Below, piece after piece: positions 14,195 to 22,690 of a DNA stretch of 28,463 nt; position 1 is the first letter of the stretch, and every line of letters begins with the position of its first letter. The stretch comes from CAYLSO01 sp964386525 (GTDB lineage: Bacteria; Eisenbacteria; RBG-16-71-46; DASYSL01), in the NCBI GenBank assembly GCA_964386525.1, contig CAYLSO010000284.1:1-28463 (forward strand), written 5' to 3'. Below the pieces are notes generated by a model that made no database searches, was not told the origin of the DNA, and saw only the letters and a program-made list of their open reading frames with translations. The position numbers were made by a program, and so were the translations under genes.

Positions 14195-15322
14195 ATGGGA
14201 TGGCTCGACGATCTGGATCGGTGGCGGCGGGAATCTCGCCCCGGGCGATTCTGGCGACGTGTGACCGCGGGGCTGACGCTGGCGCAACTGTGGCTGCAGT
14301 TCCGCAAGGAGACCACGGCCAGCTACCGCGTCTACAGCAAAGCGGCCGCCCCGCCGGGCGGGGAGAGCAGCCGGGGAAGCTGGCCGCGCACGGCGCGGAC
14401 GCTCTTCTGGGCGATGCTGTCGAAGCTCTCGCCGGCGCGCCGCGTCTTCCTCCTGCTGACCCTGGTGGTGCTCTTGTGGGGCCTCGGCACGCAGCTCGCG
14501 GGCCGCATGCTGCTGGGCGCGCTCATGCTTCTCGTCCTGCTGGCGCTCGAGCTGGCCGACCGCGTGGCCATGAAGCGCGATCTCGAGATCGCCCGCGAGA
14601 TCCAGGGGTGGCTCCTGCCCAAGCAGCCGCCGGAGATCGCCGGCGTCGACATCGCGTTCACCACGCGCCCGGCCAACACCGTCGCGGGCGATTTCTACGA
14701 CGCCTTCCTGCGCCATCCGGAGGCGGCGGCCGAGGAGCCGTCGCCGCTGCTCCTGGTGGTCGCCGACGTGGCCGGCAAGAGCATGCCCGCCGCGCTGCTC
14801 ATGGCGACCTTCCAGGCCAGCCTGCGGACCGTCGCCCACGAGTCCACGACGCTGCCGGAACTGGTGGGCCGCGTGAACCGCTACGCCTGCGAGCACAGCC
14901 TCGAGGGCCGACGCTTCACGACCGCCTTCTTCGCCGAGCTGGATCCCGTCGTCGGCACGCTGCGCTACGTCAACGCCGGCCACAACCCGCCGCTCTTGCG
15001 CCGGGTCGGCGGCGAGCTCGTGCGGCTCGAGGCGGGCGGCCTGCCGCTGGGCATCCGCGAGGCCCCGGCGTACGAGTCGCAAGCGCTGACGCTGGGGCGC
15101 GGCGATCTGCTCGTCATCTACACCGACGGCATCGTCGAAGCCGAGAACGAGCGCCACGAGGAGTACGGCGAGGCGCGGCTGGCCGAACTGGTGCGCGCGC
15201 TCCCGGCCGTCAGCTCGGCCGAGGGGCTGGCGCAGATCCTGGCGTCGGTGACGGCCTTCACCGGCGCCGCACCCCAGCTCGACGACACCACCTGCATGGT
15301 CGTCCGCTACCCGGCCGGGTGA
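14195..15322 (+). CDS. membrane-anchored SpoIIE/RsbU-type PP2C serine phosphatase
   Basis: 375 residues from ATG 14195, chosen for GGAGGG at 14182-14187; an upstream in-frame ATG at 14084 lies in the AT-rich intergenic region. Two membrane helices (about residues 84-122) are followed by a short coiled linker (MKRDLEIAREIQGWLLP) that in this family joins sensor to phosphatase. The metal-binding acidic residues of the PP2C fold are present: AGDFYD (Asp166, Asp169), VADVAGKSMPAALLM, YTDGIVEA and LDDTTCMVV. NAGHNPPLLR is also diagnostic. Such proteins usually dephosphorylate an anti-sigma factor antagonist; no STAS or RsbW-type partner is seen in the window. There is no large sensor domain, so input may come from the membrane segment or another protein. 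Confidence 0.93.
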   Translation: MGWLDDLDRWRRESRPGRFWRRVTAGLTLAQLWLQFRKETTASYRVYSKAAAPPGGESSRGSWPRTARTLFWAMLSKLSPARRVFLLLTLVVLLWGLGTQLAGRMLLGALMLLVLLALELADRVAMKRDLEIAREIQGWLLPKQPPEIAGVDIAFTTRPANTVAGDFYDAFLRHPEAAAEEPSPLLLVVADVAGKSMPAALLMATFQASLRTVAHESTTLPELVGRVNRYACEHSLEGRRFTTAFFAELDPVVGTLRYVNAGHNPPLLRRVGGELVRLEAGGLPLGIREAPAYESQALTLGRGDLLVIYTDGIVEAENERHEEYGEARLAELVRALPAVSSAEGLAQILASVTAFTGAAPQLDDTTCMVVRYPAG

Positions 15323-15377
15323 CGCGCCGCCTCCGCTTGCCGGTGATGTACAGTTGTAGCCAGGAGGCTCGCCGCAT

Positions 15378-15398
15378 CCGCCCGAATCGCTCGGGCGG
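15378..15398 (+). other. 8-bp hairpin between the phosphatase and TonB-like genes
   Basis: ccgcccga (15378-15385), loop atcgc, tcgggcgg (15391-15398). It is the only clear structure in the 93-base spacer. It is not followed by a T-run and lies 17 bases before the next start, so it could act as a weak terminator or as a leader hairpin of the TonB-like gene. Confidence 0.45.
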
Positions 15399-15415
15399 GA
15401 GCGGGGGCTAGGGCG

Positions 15416-16120
15416 GTGGGCCAGATGGCGCGGCGACCCGCGGGGCACCACAGTCGATTGGACGCCGACCCGGTGACGCACGGGGTCGCGCTGCTGCTCG
15501 CCTGCGCGTTCAGTGTGGTCTCGACCCTGATCCTCTTCCCTTCGCACGCCCGCGACGAGAGCTTCGAGCAGGCGGCAGTGCGCTTCGGCTATCCGGGGCC
15601 CGACGTCTTCCTGCGCGAGATCAACGTGCGGCTGACCAACGAAGGCATCGGCTCGGTGGCCGCCAACCGGCTGATCGGCAACGTGCGGCGCCTGAAGGAC
15701 AAGCCGGTCGGAGACCAGGGGACTCCGACCAAGCCGGGCAGCCGGCGCGGCGGCGGGCAGGGCGGCCTCTCGGACCTCGCGGGCGAGGCCACGCAGAGCT
15801 CCATCGGCTCTTTGCGCGGCCGCCGTCTCAATCTGCCCACCGTGCAGTCCGAGGAGCTGGTCATCGTCACGCTGGTGAAGCCGGACTACCCGCGGATGGC
15901 GATCGATCAGGGTCTGGAGGGCCGCGTCGAGCTGCTCGCTCTCGTCAACATCGAGGGGGAAGTGGAGGACGTGGAGATCATGAAGAGCGCCGGCCACCTG
16001 CTCGACGGCGCGGCCGCGGCGGCGGTGCGCCGCTGCCGCTTCCTGCCCTATCGGCTGCAAGGCCGCGTCCAGTCGGTCTACGCCTACTTCCGGTTCAACT
16101 TCGCGCTGGTGGAGAGGTAG
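15416..16120 (+). CDS. TonB-like energy transducer protein
   Basis: 234 residues from GTG 15416; an in-frame ATG at 15425 is an equally good start (GGTGGG just before it). One N-terminal membrane anchor (about residues 22-42) is followed by a periplasmic region with a basic, Gly-rich linker (about 105-120) and a C-terminal TonB domain from about residue 148. That domain contains VKPDYPRMAIDQGLEGRVEL, then VNIEGEVEDVEIMKSAGHLL, then AAAVRRCRFLPYR, the classical 'YP..A...g..G.V.v...i...G.v..v.i..S' pattern. The usual long Pro-rich Lys/Pro linker is absent. TonB transmits proton-motive force from ExbBD to outer-membrane transporters; no intact ExbB or ExbD is in the window, although a decayed small gene follows. 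Confidence 0.9.
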   Translation: MGQMARRPAGHHSRLDADPVTHGVALLLACAFSVVSTLILFPSHARDESFEQAAVRFGYPGPDVFLREINVRLTNEGIGSVAANRLIGNVRRLKDKPVGDQGTPTKPGSRRGGGQGGLSDLAGEATQSSIGSLRGRRLNLPTVQSEELVIVTLVKPDYPRMAIDQGLEGRVELLALVNIEGEVEDVEIMKSAGHLLDGAAAAAVRRCRFLPYRLQGRVQSVYAYFRFNFALVER

Positions 16121-16157
16121 CGCGGCGGGGGTGCCGGCGCGCGGCTGAGGGGGCCTC

Positions 16158-16496
16158 GTGGCCGGAGGCCTAACCGGCGGCACGCCCTCGCCGGCGCACC
16201 AGTGGAACTTCGTGCTGCGCGCCCTCGGCGGGCTCCTGCCCCTGGCCTTGGGGGGCGCCTGGGTGTGCGTGCGCCGCTGGCGCCGCGGCTGGCGGGAGTG
16301 CCCCCGGCTCAGCTGAGCTACCTCTTGCCGGAACCGTCCGCTCTGGCGTTCTAACTCTTCCGCAACGGTGAGGCCTGGGATGGCCCGGCGCGCCCGTGGT
16401 CGCCGGAGCGCCTGCTGGAGATCGCGGGTGGCGCGGCCGGTGGACCTGCGCGTCTTCGTGCGCGCCGCCGCGGGTGGCGAGCCCGCCGATCCGTAG
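16158..16496 (+). pseudogene. decayed small membrane protein gene
   Basis: GTG 16158, preceded by GAGGGGG, opens a 52-codon frame to TGA 16314-16316 with one membrane helix (LRALGGLLPLALGGAWVCV) and strongly coding-like third positions. Coding character then continues in another phase: from about 16290 it reads LAGVPPAQLSYLLPEPSALAF, a TAA at 16352-16354, then LFRNGEAWDGPARPWSPERL to about 16432. It returns to the first phase as VDLRVFVRAAAGGEPADP with TAG 16494-16496. Joined, this is one protein of about 110 residues broken by two frameshifts and a stop. A membrane helix plus a short periplasmic domain next to a TonB-like gene recalls ExbD, but that is a guess. The 52-codon piece alone could still be expressed. 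The remaining 120 bases to the next gene (16497-16616) hold nothing clear. Confidence 0.5.
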
Positions 16497-16616
16497 CGCG
16501 GGGGCCGCGGGCGCGCATCTGCTATTCTGGTCGGGCGCGATCTCGCCGGGGCTGCCGGTGCCCGGCGGGTCCGTGGATCGCTGGCTTCCCTATTCACCCG
16601 GCACGAGTCGCCCGCC

Positions 16617-18353
16617 ATGCCCGATCGAAGTCTCCAGCCCGCCGACCACGTCGAGACCGAGTGGCAGTTCGACGCGCCCGACCTCGCCGCCGTCGAGCGC
16701 TGGCTACGCGCCGCCCCCGCGGCCGACGGCGTGATCGTCGGCCCGGCCACGGTGCGGAGGCTGCGCGACGTCTATCTCGACACGCGCGACCACAAGGTCT
16801 TCCGCGCCGGCTTCGCCCTGCGCATCCGGCTGGCGCGCGGGAGCGCCGAGGGGACGCTCAAGGCGGTGACGCCGCGCGAGGGCGGGCTCGTCATGCGGCG
16901 CGAGCTGACCCAGGGGTTGACGGCCGCCACCCCGGCCGCGCTGCTCGCGGCGGGCGGTACGGTGGGTGGGCGGCTGCGCCGCTTCACCCGGGCGGGCGAG
17001 CTGCGCGAGCTGGCCGAGGTGCGCACGACGCGGCGCAGCTTCCCGCTCACGCTGCGCGGCGAGCCGGCGGGGGAGGTGACCCTCGACCGCGCCGCGCTCT
17101 GGGGTACGGCGGGCGCCCGGCGCCGCCTGCTGCGCGTCGAGGTCGAGTTGCCCGCGGACCGCCTCGAGGCGCTGCGGCCCTTCGTGGAGCGGCTGCGCAC
17201 GGCCGGGGGGCTGACGCCGGCGGTGCGGTCGAAGTACGAGTGGGCGCTGGGGGCGCGGGCCGGCGCGGCGCGCCCGGAGGCTCTCGGGCCGACCGCGGTC
17301 GGCCCGGCCATGGGCGTCGGCGAGGTGGCGCTGGCGGTCCTGCGCAAGCACTACGCCGCCGTGCTCTGGCACGAGCCGGGCACGCGTCTGGGCGAGGACC
17401 CGGAGCATCTGCACGACATGCGCGTCGGCACCCGCCGCATGCGCGCCGCGCTGCGGCTGTTCCACGAGGCGCTGCCGCCGCGCCACACCGAGCGGGCACG
17501 CCGCGAACTGCAGGCCCTCGGGCAGGCCCTCGGCCAGGTGCGCGACCTCGACGTGCAGATCGAGCAGGTCGAGGCGTGGTGGGCGGCGCTGATCACCGTG
17601 CCGCCGGCGGCGCTCGACCCCTTCCTCGATCGCCTGCGCGAGCGGCGCGAGACGGCGCGCGCCGAGCTGATCGCGTTCCTCGATGCGCCGCGGTACCGGC
17701 GCCTGATGGTGTTCCTGAGGGCCTGGCTGGGGCGCCGCACGACCGGACGCCGCCCGGGGGTCGCCGAGCCCGTCCGCTCCGCCGGTCCGCGCCTGCTGAG
17801 CCGGGCGCGGCGCCGCGTGATGCGCCAGGGCGCCGCCCTCGCCGCCGACTCGCCGGCCGCGGCCTACCACCGGCTGCGCATCCTGGGCAAGCGCCTGCGC
17901 TACGCGCTGGAGTTCCTGGAGCCGGTGTACGGGCCGCCGGCGCGCCCGCTCATCCGTGCGCTGGTCGAAGTGCAGGACATCCTCGGCCTGCATCAGGACG
18001 CGCAGGTCGCCATGGCGGCCCTGCCGGCGCTGGCCCGCGACGCGGGCGCCGGCTTTCCCGAGGCGACGCGCGCCGCGGTCGGCGAGATCGCCCAGCTGTA
18101 CGCGGGGCAGGCGGAGCGCCTGCGCGGCGGGTTCTCCGCGGCCTTCAGCAAGCTGCGCGGCAAGGACTGGAAGGAGCTGAAGAGTGCGATGGACACCGCC
18201 GTGGCGGAGCTGGCAGCGGAGGTGCTGGAGGAGCACGTGTCCCGGGCTCGCGGTGGTCCGCCGCGCGGCGCCGGCCGAGGAGCGATCCATGGAGATCCTG
18301 ATCATCCGCCACGCCATCGCCGCCGAGCGCGACGCGCGCCGGTGGCCCGATGA
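16617..18353 (+). CDS. CYTH-CHAD domain protein (polyphosphate-associated)
   Basis: 578 residues from ATG 16617, with no good ribosome binding site. The N-terminal CYTH/triphosphate-tunnel domain (about 8-215) starts with VETEWQF; the diagnostic E-x-E-x-K reads E13-T-E15-W-Q17, so the last Lys is Gln. VYLDTRDHKVFRAGFALRIR and the basic strands of the tunnel are otherwise present. The CHAD domain (about 235-525) shows LHDMRVGTRRMRAALRLF (His266) and YHRLRILGKRLRYALEFLE (His418), the two helices whose His, Arg and Lys residues bind polyphosphate in this family. The last 40 residues are Arg/Pro/Gly-rich and their codons overlap sixA by 65 bases in another frame, which is unlike the family and may reflect a late frameshift. 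Context with sixA, ppx and ppk1 supports a polyphosphate-binding role. Confidence 0.92.
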   Translation: MPDRSLQPADHVETEWQFDAPDLAAVERWLRAAPAADGVIVGPATVRRLRDVYLDTRDHKVFRAGFALRIRLARGSAEGTLKAVTPREGGLVMRRELTQGLTAATPAALLAAGGTVGGRLRRFTRAGELRELAEVRTTRRSFPLTLRGEPAGEVTLDRAALWGTAGARRRLLRVEVELPADRLEALRPFVERLRTAGGLTPAVRSKYEWALGARAGAARPEALGPTAVGPAMGVGEVALAVLRKHYAAVLWHEPGTRLGEDPEHLHDMRVGTRRMRAALRLFHEALPPRHTERARRELQALGQALGQVRDLDVQIEQVEAWWAALITVPPAALDPFLDRLRERRETARAELIAFLDAPRYRRLMVFLRAWLGRRTTGRRPGVAEPVRSAGPRLLSRARRRVMRQGAALAADSPAAAYHRLRILGKRLRYALEFLEPVYGPPARPLIRALVEVQDILGLHQDAQVAMAALPALARDAGAGFPEATRAAVGEIAQLYAGQAERLRGGFSAAFSKLRGKDWKELKSAMDTAVAELAAEVLEEHVSRARGGPPRGAGRGAIHGDPDHPPRHRRRARRAPVAR

Positions 18354-18792
18354 CCGCGGCCGGCCGCTGACCCCCGAGGGGACCCGCCGCTTCCGGAAAG
18401 TGGCCCGGCATCTCGGGGGGATGGTGCCCGAGGTGGACGGCGTGTGGAGCAGCCCGCTGGCGCGGGCCTGGCAGACCGCCGAGATCCTTGAACGCGAGGC
18501 CGGCTGGCCGGCGCCGCGCGAGCTCGCCGGGCTCGAGCCGGACGCGGACCCCGCGGCCATCCTCGGCCTCCTGCGCGGCGGGCGCGACCGGGCGCGCCTC
18601 GCCCTGGTGGGGCACGAGCCGGGCCTCCACCAGATCCTCAGCCTGTTGCTCAGCGGCGCGGCCGACGGCGTCTCTCTGGAGATGAAGAAGGGGGGGGCGG
18701 CGCTCATCCGCATAGACCGCGAGATCGGCGCCGGCGCCGGGCAGCTGCTGTGGCTGCTGCCGCCGCGCGTCGTACCCGGCGTGGAGGACTAG
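18289..18792 (+). CDS. sixA: SixA-type phosphohistidine phosphatase
   Basis: 167 residues from ATG 18289, with GAGGAG 5 bases upstream. The start MEILIIRHAIAAERD carries the RH signature (Arg7, His8) of the branch-2 histidine phosphatases; SSPLARAWQTAEIL and VGHEPGLHQ supply the second Arg and second His. The short length without insertions fits SixA, which removes phosphate from phosphohistidine on proteins such as phosphotransfer (HPt) domains or PTS proteins. It overlaps the 3' end of the CYTH-CHAD gene by 65 bases, so the two are co-transcribed. CHAD and SixA neighbours are common across bacteria. A hairpin follows at 18915-18938. Confidence 0.93.
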   Translation: MEILIIRHAIAAERDARRWPDDRGRPLTPEGTRRFRKVARHLGGMVPEVDGVWSSPLARAWQTAEILEREAGWPAPRELAGLEPDADPAAILGLLRGGRDRARLALVGHEPGLHQILSLLLSGAADGVSLEMKKGGAALIRIDREIGAGAGQLLWLLPPRVVPGVED

Positions 18793-18914
18793 GCTCCGTC
18801 TGAAAACGCCCCGCTGCGGGCTGCCGACGACGAGCGACGCCGAGGGGCGACGCTGACTGGCCCGGTCCGAAGGGTTGCCGGCGGCGGCGGGTCGTCTGCG
18901 TCGTTGCTCCTCCT

Positions 18915-18938
18915 CGGCGGATCGCCACGGATCCGCCG
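18915..18938. terminator. hairpin between convergent sixA and ppx
   Basis: cggcggatc (18915-18923), loop gccacg, gatccgccg (18930-18938): a perfect 9-base-pair stem. It lies in the 180-base gap between sixA (stop 18792) and ppx (stop 18973, opposite strand). On the plus strand it is followed by the moderately T-rich ccgttcgatctt. It probably ends transcription from one or both sides. Nothing else was recognised in the gap. Confidence 0.6.
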
Positions 18939-18972
18939 CCGTTCGATCTTCCCGCAGCTCCCGGCTAACCGC

Positions 18973-20472
18973 CTACGGTCGCGGCCCGTCCATCTCCAGA
19001 CGCTTGCCGAAGGCCCGCCCGAAGCGTTCCGCGAACTCCGTGTCCTCCCAGGCTGCCAGGAAGGGCTCCCCGAGCCGCACGGTCTGGCGCGTCACGGTGC
19101 AGGCGACGAGCGGGGCGCGGCCGGGGGGCAGCCGCTGCTCGACGCGGTCGGCGAGGGCCAGAACCACGGCGGCCCGCTCGAGCACAGCGAGATCGTCCTC
19201 GTGCAGGAGCGGCCGGTACGGCTTGAGGCTCCACCGTTCGTCGTCGGCCATCTCGACGACCGCGGCCAGCAGCAGGATCTCGCGGTGCAGGAACCCCTGG
19301 AGGCCCGTCGAGCGCAGGATCATCGCGGTGTGCTCGTGGCGCCGGTAGTAGTCCATGCTGCGCCCGCTATCGAGCGCCGAGGCGGCGTGGGCGAGCAGTT
19401 CCTCGAACAGCGGCGGGGCGTGCGGCTCGAGCTTGCGGTAGAGGCTCAGCGCCAGCGCCGACCGGCGCGCCGCGCGGGCGCTCTCCCAGCCGGCGAAGCG
19501 GCGGGCCAGCGCGGCGATGGAACTGGCCCGCACCGCCGCCGGAGGCGGGATCCGATGCCCGTAGGCCTCGAGCACCAGCCCCTCGCGCAGCCCCTGCCCG
19601 GCCACCAGCAGGCGCGCCGCTCCGACCTCGTCCATCAGGCACTCCATGACGAGGCTGCCGCCGACGATTGAGTCGGCCCGGCGCGGGTTCATGCCGGGGA
19701 GGGCAGCGCGCGCCTTGAGCCGGCGCCGCGCCACCAGGGCCACGACCTCCTGGAGGTGCCGGCGGCTCAGCTCGTAGGCGTGCAGGCGGGGCACCGGGTG
19801 GGCGACGCGCTGCGCGTCCAGCTTGGCGAGGTTGCGAACCGTGCCGCCGGTGCCGACCAGGGTCTCGCCGTCGCGCAGCGCCGGGATGCCGGCGCGCTCC
19901 AGGCATTCGCGCACGTGGCGGTGCAGCCGGCCGATCTCGCCGCGGCCCGGCGGATCGTCGCCCAGGAACCGGTCGCTCACCCGCAGCGCTCCCAAGGGCA
20001 GGCTCCACGAGCGCAGCAGACGGCGATCGCGGAAGCGCGCCACCTGCAGGCTGCCGCCGCCGATGTCCACCATCATGCCGTCGTGCACCGGCAGCCCGTA
20101 GACCGCGCCGAGGAAGGCGCAGCGCGCCTCGCTCTTGGCGTCGAGGATGCGCACGCGCAGCCCGGTCTCCCGTCGCGCCCGCCGCAGGAATTCGGGCGCG
20201 TTGACCGCCTCGCGCAAGGCCGCGGTGGCCACCGCGAGGGTGCGCCGGGCCCCGGCCGCGGCGGCGACGTGCCGGAAGTCGTGCAAGACGCGCAGCGCCT
20301 GCTCCTGGGCGCGGGTCCGCAGGCGCCGGCGCTCGTCCAGCGCGCGGATGAGGCGCAGGGAGACGCGCTCGTCGGCGAGGACCTCCAGGGTGCCTTCCGG
20401 GTCGGCGCGTAGGACGACGACGCGGCTGGAGTTCGAGCCCAGATCGATGACCGCCAGCGGCGGGGAACTCAT
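18973..20472 (-). CDS. ppx: exopolyphosphatase / Ppx-GppA family phosphatase
   Basis: 499 residues from ATG 20472. The ASKHA-type fold shows VIDLGSNSSRVVVL at the N-terminus (phosphate loop 1), RRTLAVATAALREAVNAPEF, VDIGGGSLQVARF (loop 2) and VGTGGTVRNLAKL (adenosine/phosphate region). A C-terminal HD-like helical domain (about 320-499) carries YRRHEHTAMIL and VVEMADDERW. The 500-residue length with the HD-like domain is the long E. coli Ppx/GppA form, which releases orthophosphate from the ends of polyphosphate and/or hydrolyses pppGpp. Adjacent ppk1, 19 bases upstream on the same strand, favours exopolyphosphatase. The ribosome binding site is weak, so translation may be coupled to ppk1. 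Confidence 0.94.
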   Translation of the reverse strand: MSSPPLAVIDLGSNSSRVVVLRADPEGTLEVLADERVSLRLIRALDERRRLRTRAQEQALRVLHDFRHVAAAAGARRTLAVATAALREAVNAPEFLRRARRETGLRVRILDAKSEARCAFLGAVYGLPVHDGMMVDIGGGSLQVARFRDRRLLRSWSLPLGALRVSDRFLGDDPPGRGEIGRLHRHVRECLERAGIPALRDGETLVGTGGTVRNLAKLDAQRVAHPVPRLHAYELSRRHLQEVVALVARRRLKARAALPGMNPRRADSIVGGSLVMECLMDEVGAARLLVAGQGLREGLVLEAYGHRIPPPAAVRASSIAALARRFAGWESARAARRSALALSLYRKLEPHAPPLFEELLAHAASALDSGRSMDYYRRHEHTAMILRSTGLQGFLHREILLLAAVVEMADDERWSLKPYRPLLHEDDLAVLERAAVVLALADRVEQRLPPGRAPLVACTVTRQTVRLGEPFLAAWEDTEFAERFGRAFGKRLEMDGPRP

Positions 20473-20491
20473 CGCCGGTGGCCGCGCACGG

Positions 20492-22690
20492 CTACTCGCC
20501 GGCGGTGCGCCGGCGTCGCCGCGTCGTCGCGGCCGGCGCCGCCTGGGCGGCGGCCAGGGCGGTGAACGCCGCCTGCGCGCCGCGCCGCTCCTCGCCGGGG
20601 GCGGGGCGGCGGCGCGTGTAGGTGCCGTCCGGGGCGGCGTCCCAGCGGGAGTCGTTGTCCCGCTCGTAGATGTCGAGGATGGCGCCCAGCTCGCCCATGA
20701 GCACCGCGTCGGTGACCGGCATGATGCTCTCGACGCGGCGGTCGAGGTTACGCCGCATCCAGTCGGCCGAGCCCAGGTAGTACTCCGGGGCGCCGCCGTT
20801 GAGGAACTCGTAGATGCGCCCGTGCTCGAGGTAGCGCCCCACGGCGCTGAACACGCGGATGTTCTCGGACAGGCCCGGCGTGCCGGGGCGCAGGCAGCAC
20901 AGGCCGCGCACATTGAGCGAGATTGGCACCCCGGCGGCGCCCGCCCGGTAGAGTTCGCGGATGATGTCCGGGTCCTGCAGCTGGTTCAGCTTGGTGCGGA
21001 TGCCGGCCGCCCGGCCGGCGCGGGCGTGCTCGGCCTCGCGGCGGATCAGTTCGCCGAAGCGCCGCCGCATGTCGCGCGGGGCGACGAGGAGCTTCTTGAA
21101 CTCGCCCATCGGCAGGGCGCCGGTCAGCTGGTTGAACAACGCCGCCACGTCCCGGCAGAGATCCGGGTCGCAGGTGAGCACCCCCAGGTCCTCGTAGGCG
21201 CGTGCCGTGCCGGTGTGGTAGTTGCCGGTGCCGACATGGGCGTAGAGGCGCGGCCTGCCGCCCTCGTCGCGCACCACCAGGGCGAGCTTGACGTGCGTCT
21301 TGAGCTTGGCCACGCCGTAGGAGACGTGCACGCCCTCGTCCTCGAGCAGCTGCCCCCAGGCGATATTGGGCGCCTCGTCGAAGCGGGCGGTGATCTCCAC
21401 CAGCACCGCCACCTGCTTGCCGTGCCGCGCCGCCTCGGTCAGAGCGCGGATGATCGGCGAGTCCCGGCTGGTGCGGTAAATGGTGAGCTTGATGGCGAGC
21501 ACGTGCGGGTCGCGGGCGGCGGCCTCGAGGAAGCGCAGCACCGAGGTGTCGAAGCTGTGGTAGGGGTGGTGCAGCAGGATGTCGCCGCGCGCCATCTCCC
21601 CGAAGATCGCCCACGGCTCGGCCGATGGCACGGCGCGCAGCCGGGGGTGCGTGACCGGCTCGTGGCGCGGCAGCAGGAGGTCGTCGCGCCCCGATACCGG
21701 CAGGCTCAGCAGGTCGCTGAGGCCCAGGAAGGTGTCGGTAGGGTAGATGTCCTCCGCCGAAACCTGGAGCTGGTCCTTGAGCCAGTCGCGCAGCCCCTCC
21801 GGCATGTCGGCGGAGACCTTGACCCGCACCACCCCGGCGAAACGCCGCGCCTTGAGCTCGCGCGTCACCAGGTGGACGATGCCGCCCGGCAGCAGGGTGT
21901 CGCCGTCCGGTGCCTCGTCGGCGTCGTCCACCTCGGCCTCGGCGCCGCGCGTGACGCGGAAGAGATAGGCGGAGAAGGTCTGGTCGCCGGGCAGCAGCAG
22001 GCCCAGGTTGGCGGCGATGACCTGCTCGAGCGGCACGAAGCCGTCGCCGTCGGGCAGTCGCAGCCAGCGGGGGCGGTTGGCAGGCACCTTGAGCCGCACG
22101 AAACGCTCCCGGGTTCCCGTGGCGTAGCGCACCTGGATGGCCAGATTGAGCCCCTGTCCGCTGATGAAGGGGAAGGGATGCTCGGCGTCCACCGCCAAGG
22201 GGGTGAGGATGGGCAGCACGGCCAGGCTGAAGTAGTCCCGCAGGTGGGCCTGCTGCTTGGGGGTCAGGTCGGCGTGACCGAGGATGGGGATGCCGGCGGC
22301 AGCGAGTCCCGGCCGGATCTCTTCGGTCATCACGCGGGAGAGGGTTTCCATCTGGCGACGGACCTCGTCGCGGCAGGCGGCCAGCTCCTCGGCGGGCCGG
22401 CGGCCGTCGAGCGCCTCTTTGATCACGCCCCGGCGCACCTGGCGCTTCAGCCCGCTGATGCGCTTCATGAAGAACTCGTCGTGCAGCATCGCGTCGATGC
22501 CGACGAACTTCACGCGCTCGAGCAGCGGCAGGCCACGGTCCTCGGTCAGCTCGAGCACCCGGCGCGCGAAGGCCAGCCAGCTCAGCTCCCGGTTCAGGAA
22601 GGCCTGGGGGGAATCGAGGGGAATCGACGCGACGGCCGACTCGCCCGCCGCCCCGTCCGTTTCCACGGTTCTCTCTTGCGTGCCGGTCAT
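20492..22690 (-). CDS. ppk1: polyphosphate kinase 1
   Basis: 732 residues from ATG 22690; the frame stays open upstream but that extension is Arg/Pro-rich and unlike PPK1. Enzyme that reversibly transfers the terminal phosphate of ATP to polyphosphate, usually membrane-associated. The N domain starts with FLNRELSWLAFARRVLE, followed by PLLERVKFVGI. The head domain contains HPFPFISGQGLNLAI. The two phospholipase-D-like C domains hold the autophosphorylated His466 in KTHVKLALV, HVGTGNYHTGTARAYEDLG, the second active-site His623 in GRYLEHGRIYEF, and GSADWMRRNLDRRVE. The C-terminal 45 residues are Ala/Arg-rich and not part of the core. It forms a two-gene operon with ppx. A -10-like TACAAT lies about 88 bases upstream. 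Confidence 0.97.
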   Translation of the reverse strand: MTGTQERTVETDGAAGESAVASIPLDSPQAFLNRELSWLAFARRVLELTEDRGLPLLERVKFVGIDAMLHDEFFMKRISGLKRQVRRGVIKEALDGRRPAEELAACRDEVRRQMETLSRVMTEEIRPGLAAAGIPILGHADLTPKQQAHLRDYFSLAVLPILTPLAVDAEHPFPFISGQGLNLAIQVRYATGTRERFVRLKVPANRPRWLRLPDGDGFVPLEQVIAANLGLLLPGDQTFSAYLFRVTRGAEAEVDDADEAPDGDTLLPGGIVHLVTRELKARRFAGVVRVKVSADMPEGLRDWLKDQLQVSAEDIYPTDTFLGLSDLLSLPVSGRDDLLLPRHEPVTHPRLRAVPSAEPWAIFGEMARGDILLHHPYHSFDTSVLRFLEAAARDPHVLAIKLTIYRTSRDSPIIRALTEAARHGKQVAVLVEITARFDEAPNIAWGQLLEDEGVHVSYGVAKLKTHVKLALVVRDEGGRPRLYAHVGTGNYHTGTARAYEDLGVLTCDPDLCRDVAALFNQLTGALPMGEFKKLLVAPRDMRRRFGELIRREAEHARAGRAAGIRTKLNQLQDPDIIRELYRAGAAGVPISLNVRGLCCLRPGTPGLSENIRVFSAVGRYLEHGRIYEFLNGGAPEYYLGSADWMRRNLDRRVESIMPVTDAVLMGELGAILDIYERDNDSRWDAAPDGTYTRRRPAPGEERRGAQAAFTALAAAQAAPAATTRRRRRTAGE

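Noticed and set aside
16396..16734. A 112-codon frame overlapping the start of CYTH-CHAD
   Set aside because: It runs out of phase into the CYTH domain, is Pro/Ser/Arg-rich and has no ribosome binding site; the coding signal here is better explained by decayed pieces in other phases.
13343..16750. A minus-strand open frame of over 1100 codons across the SpoIIE and TonB-like genes
   Set aside because: It crosses several intergenic regions, is low in complexity and has no recognisable motifs; the plus strand carries clear phosphatase and TonB features.
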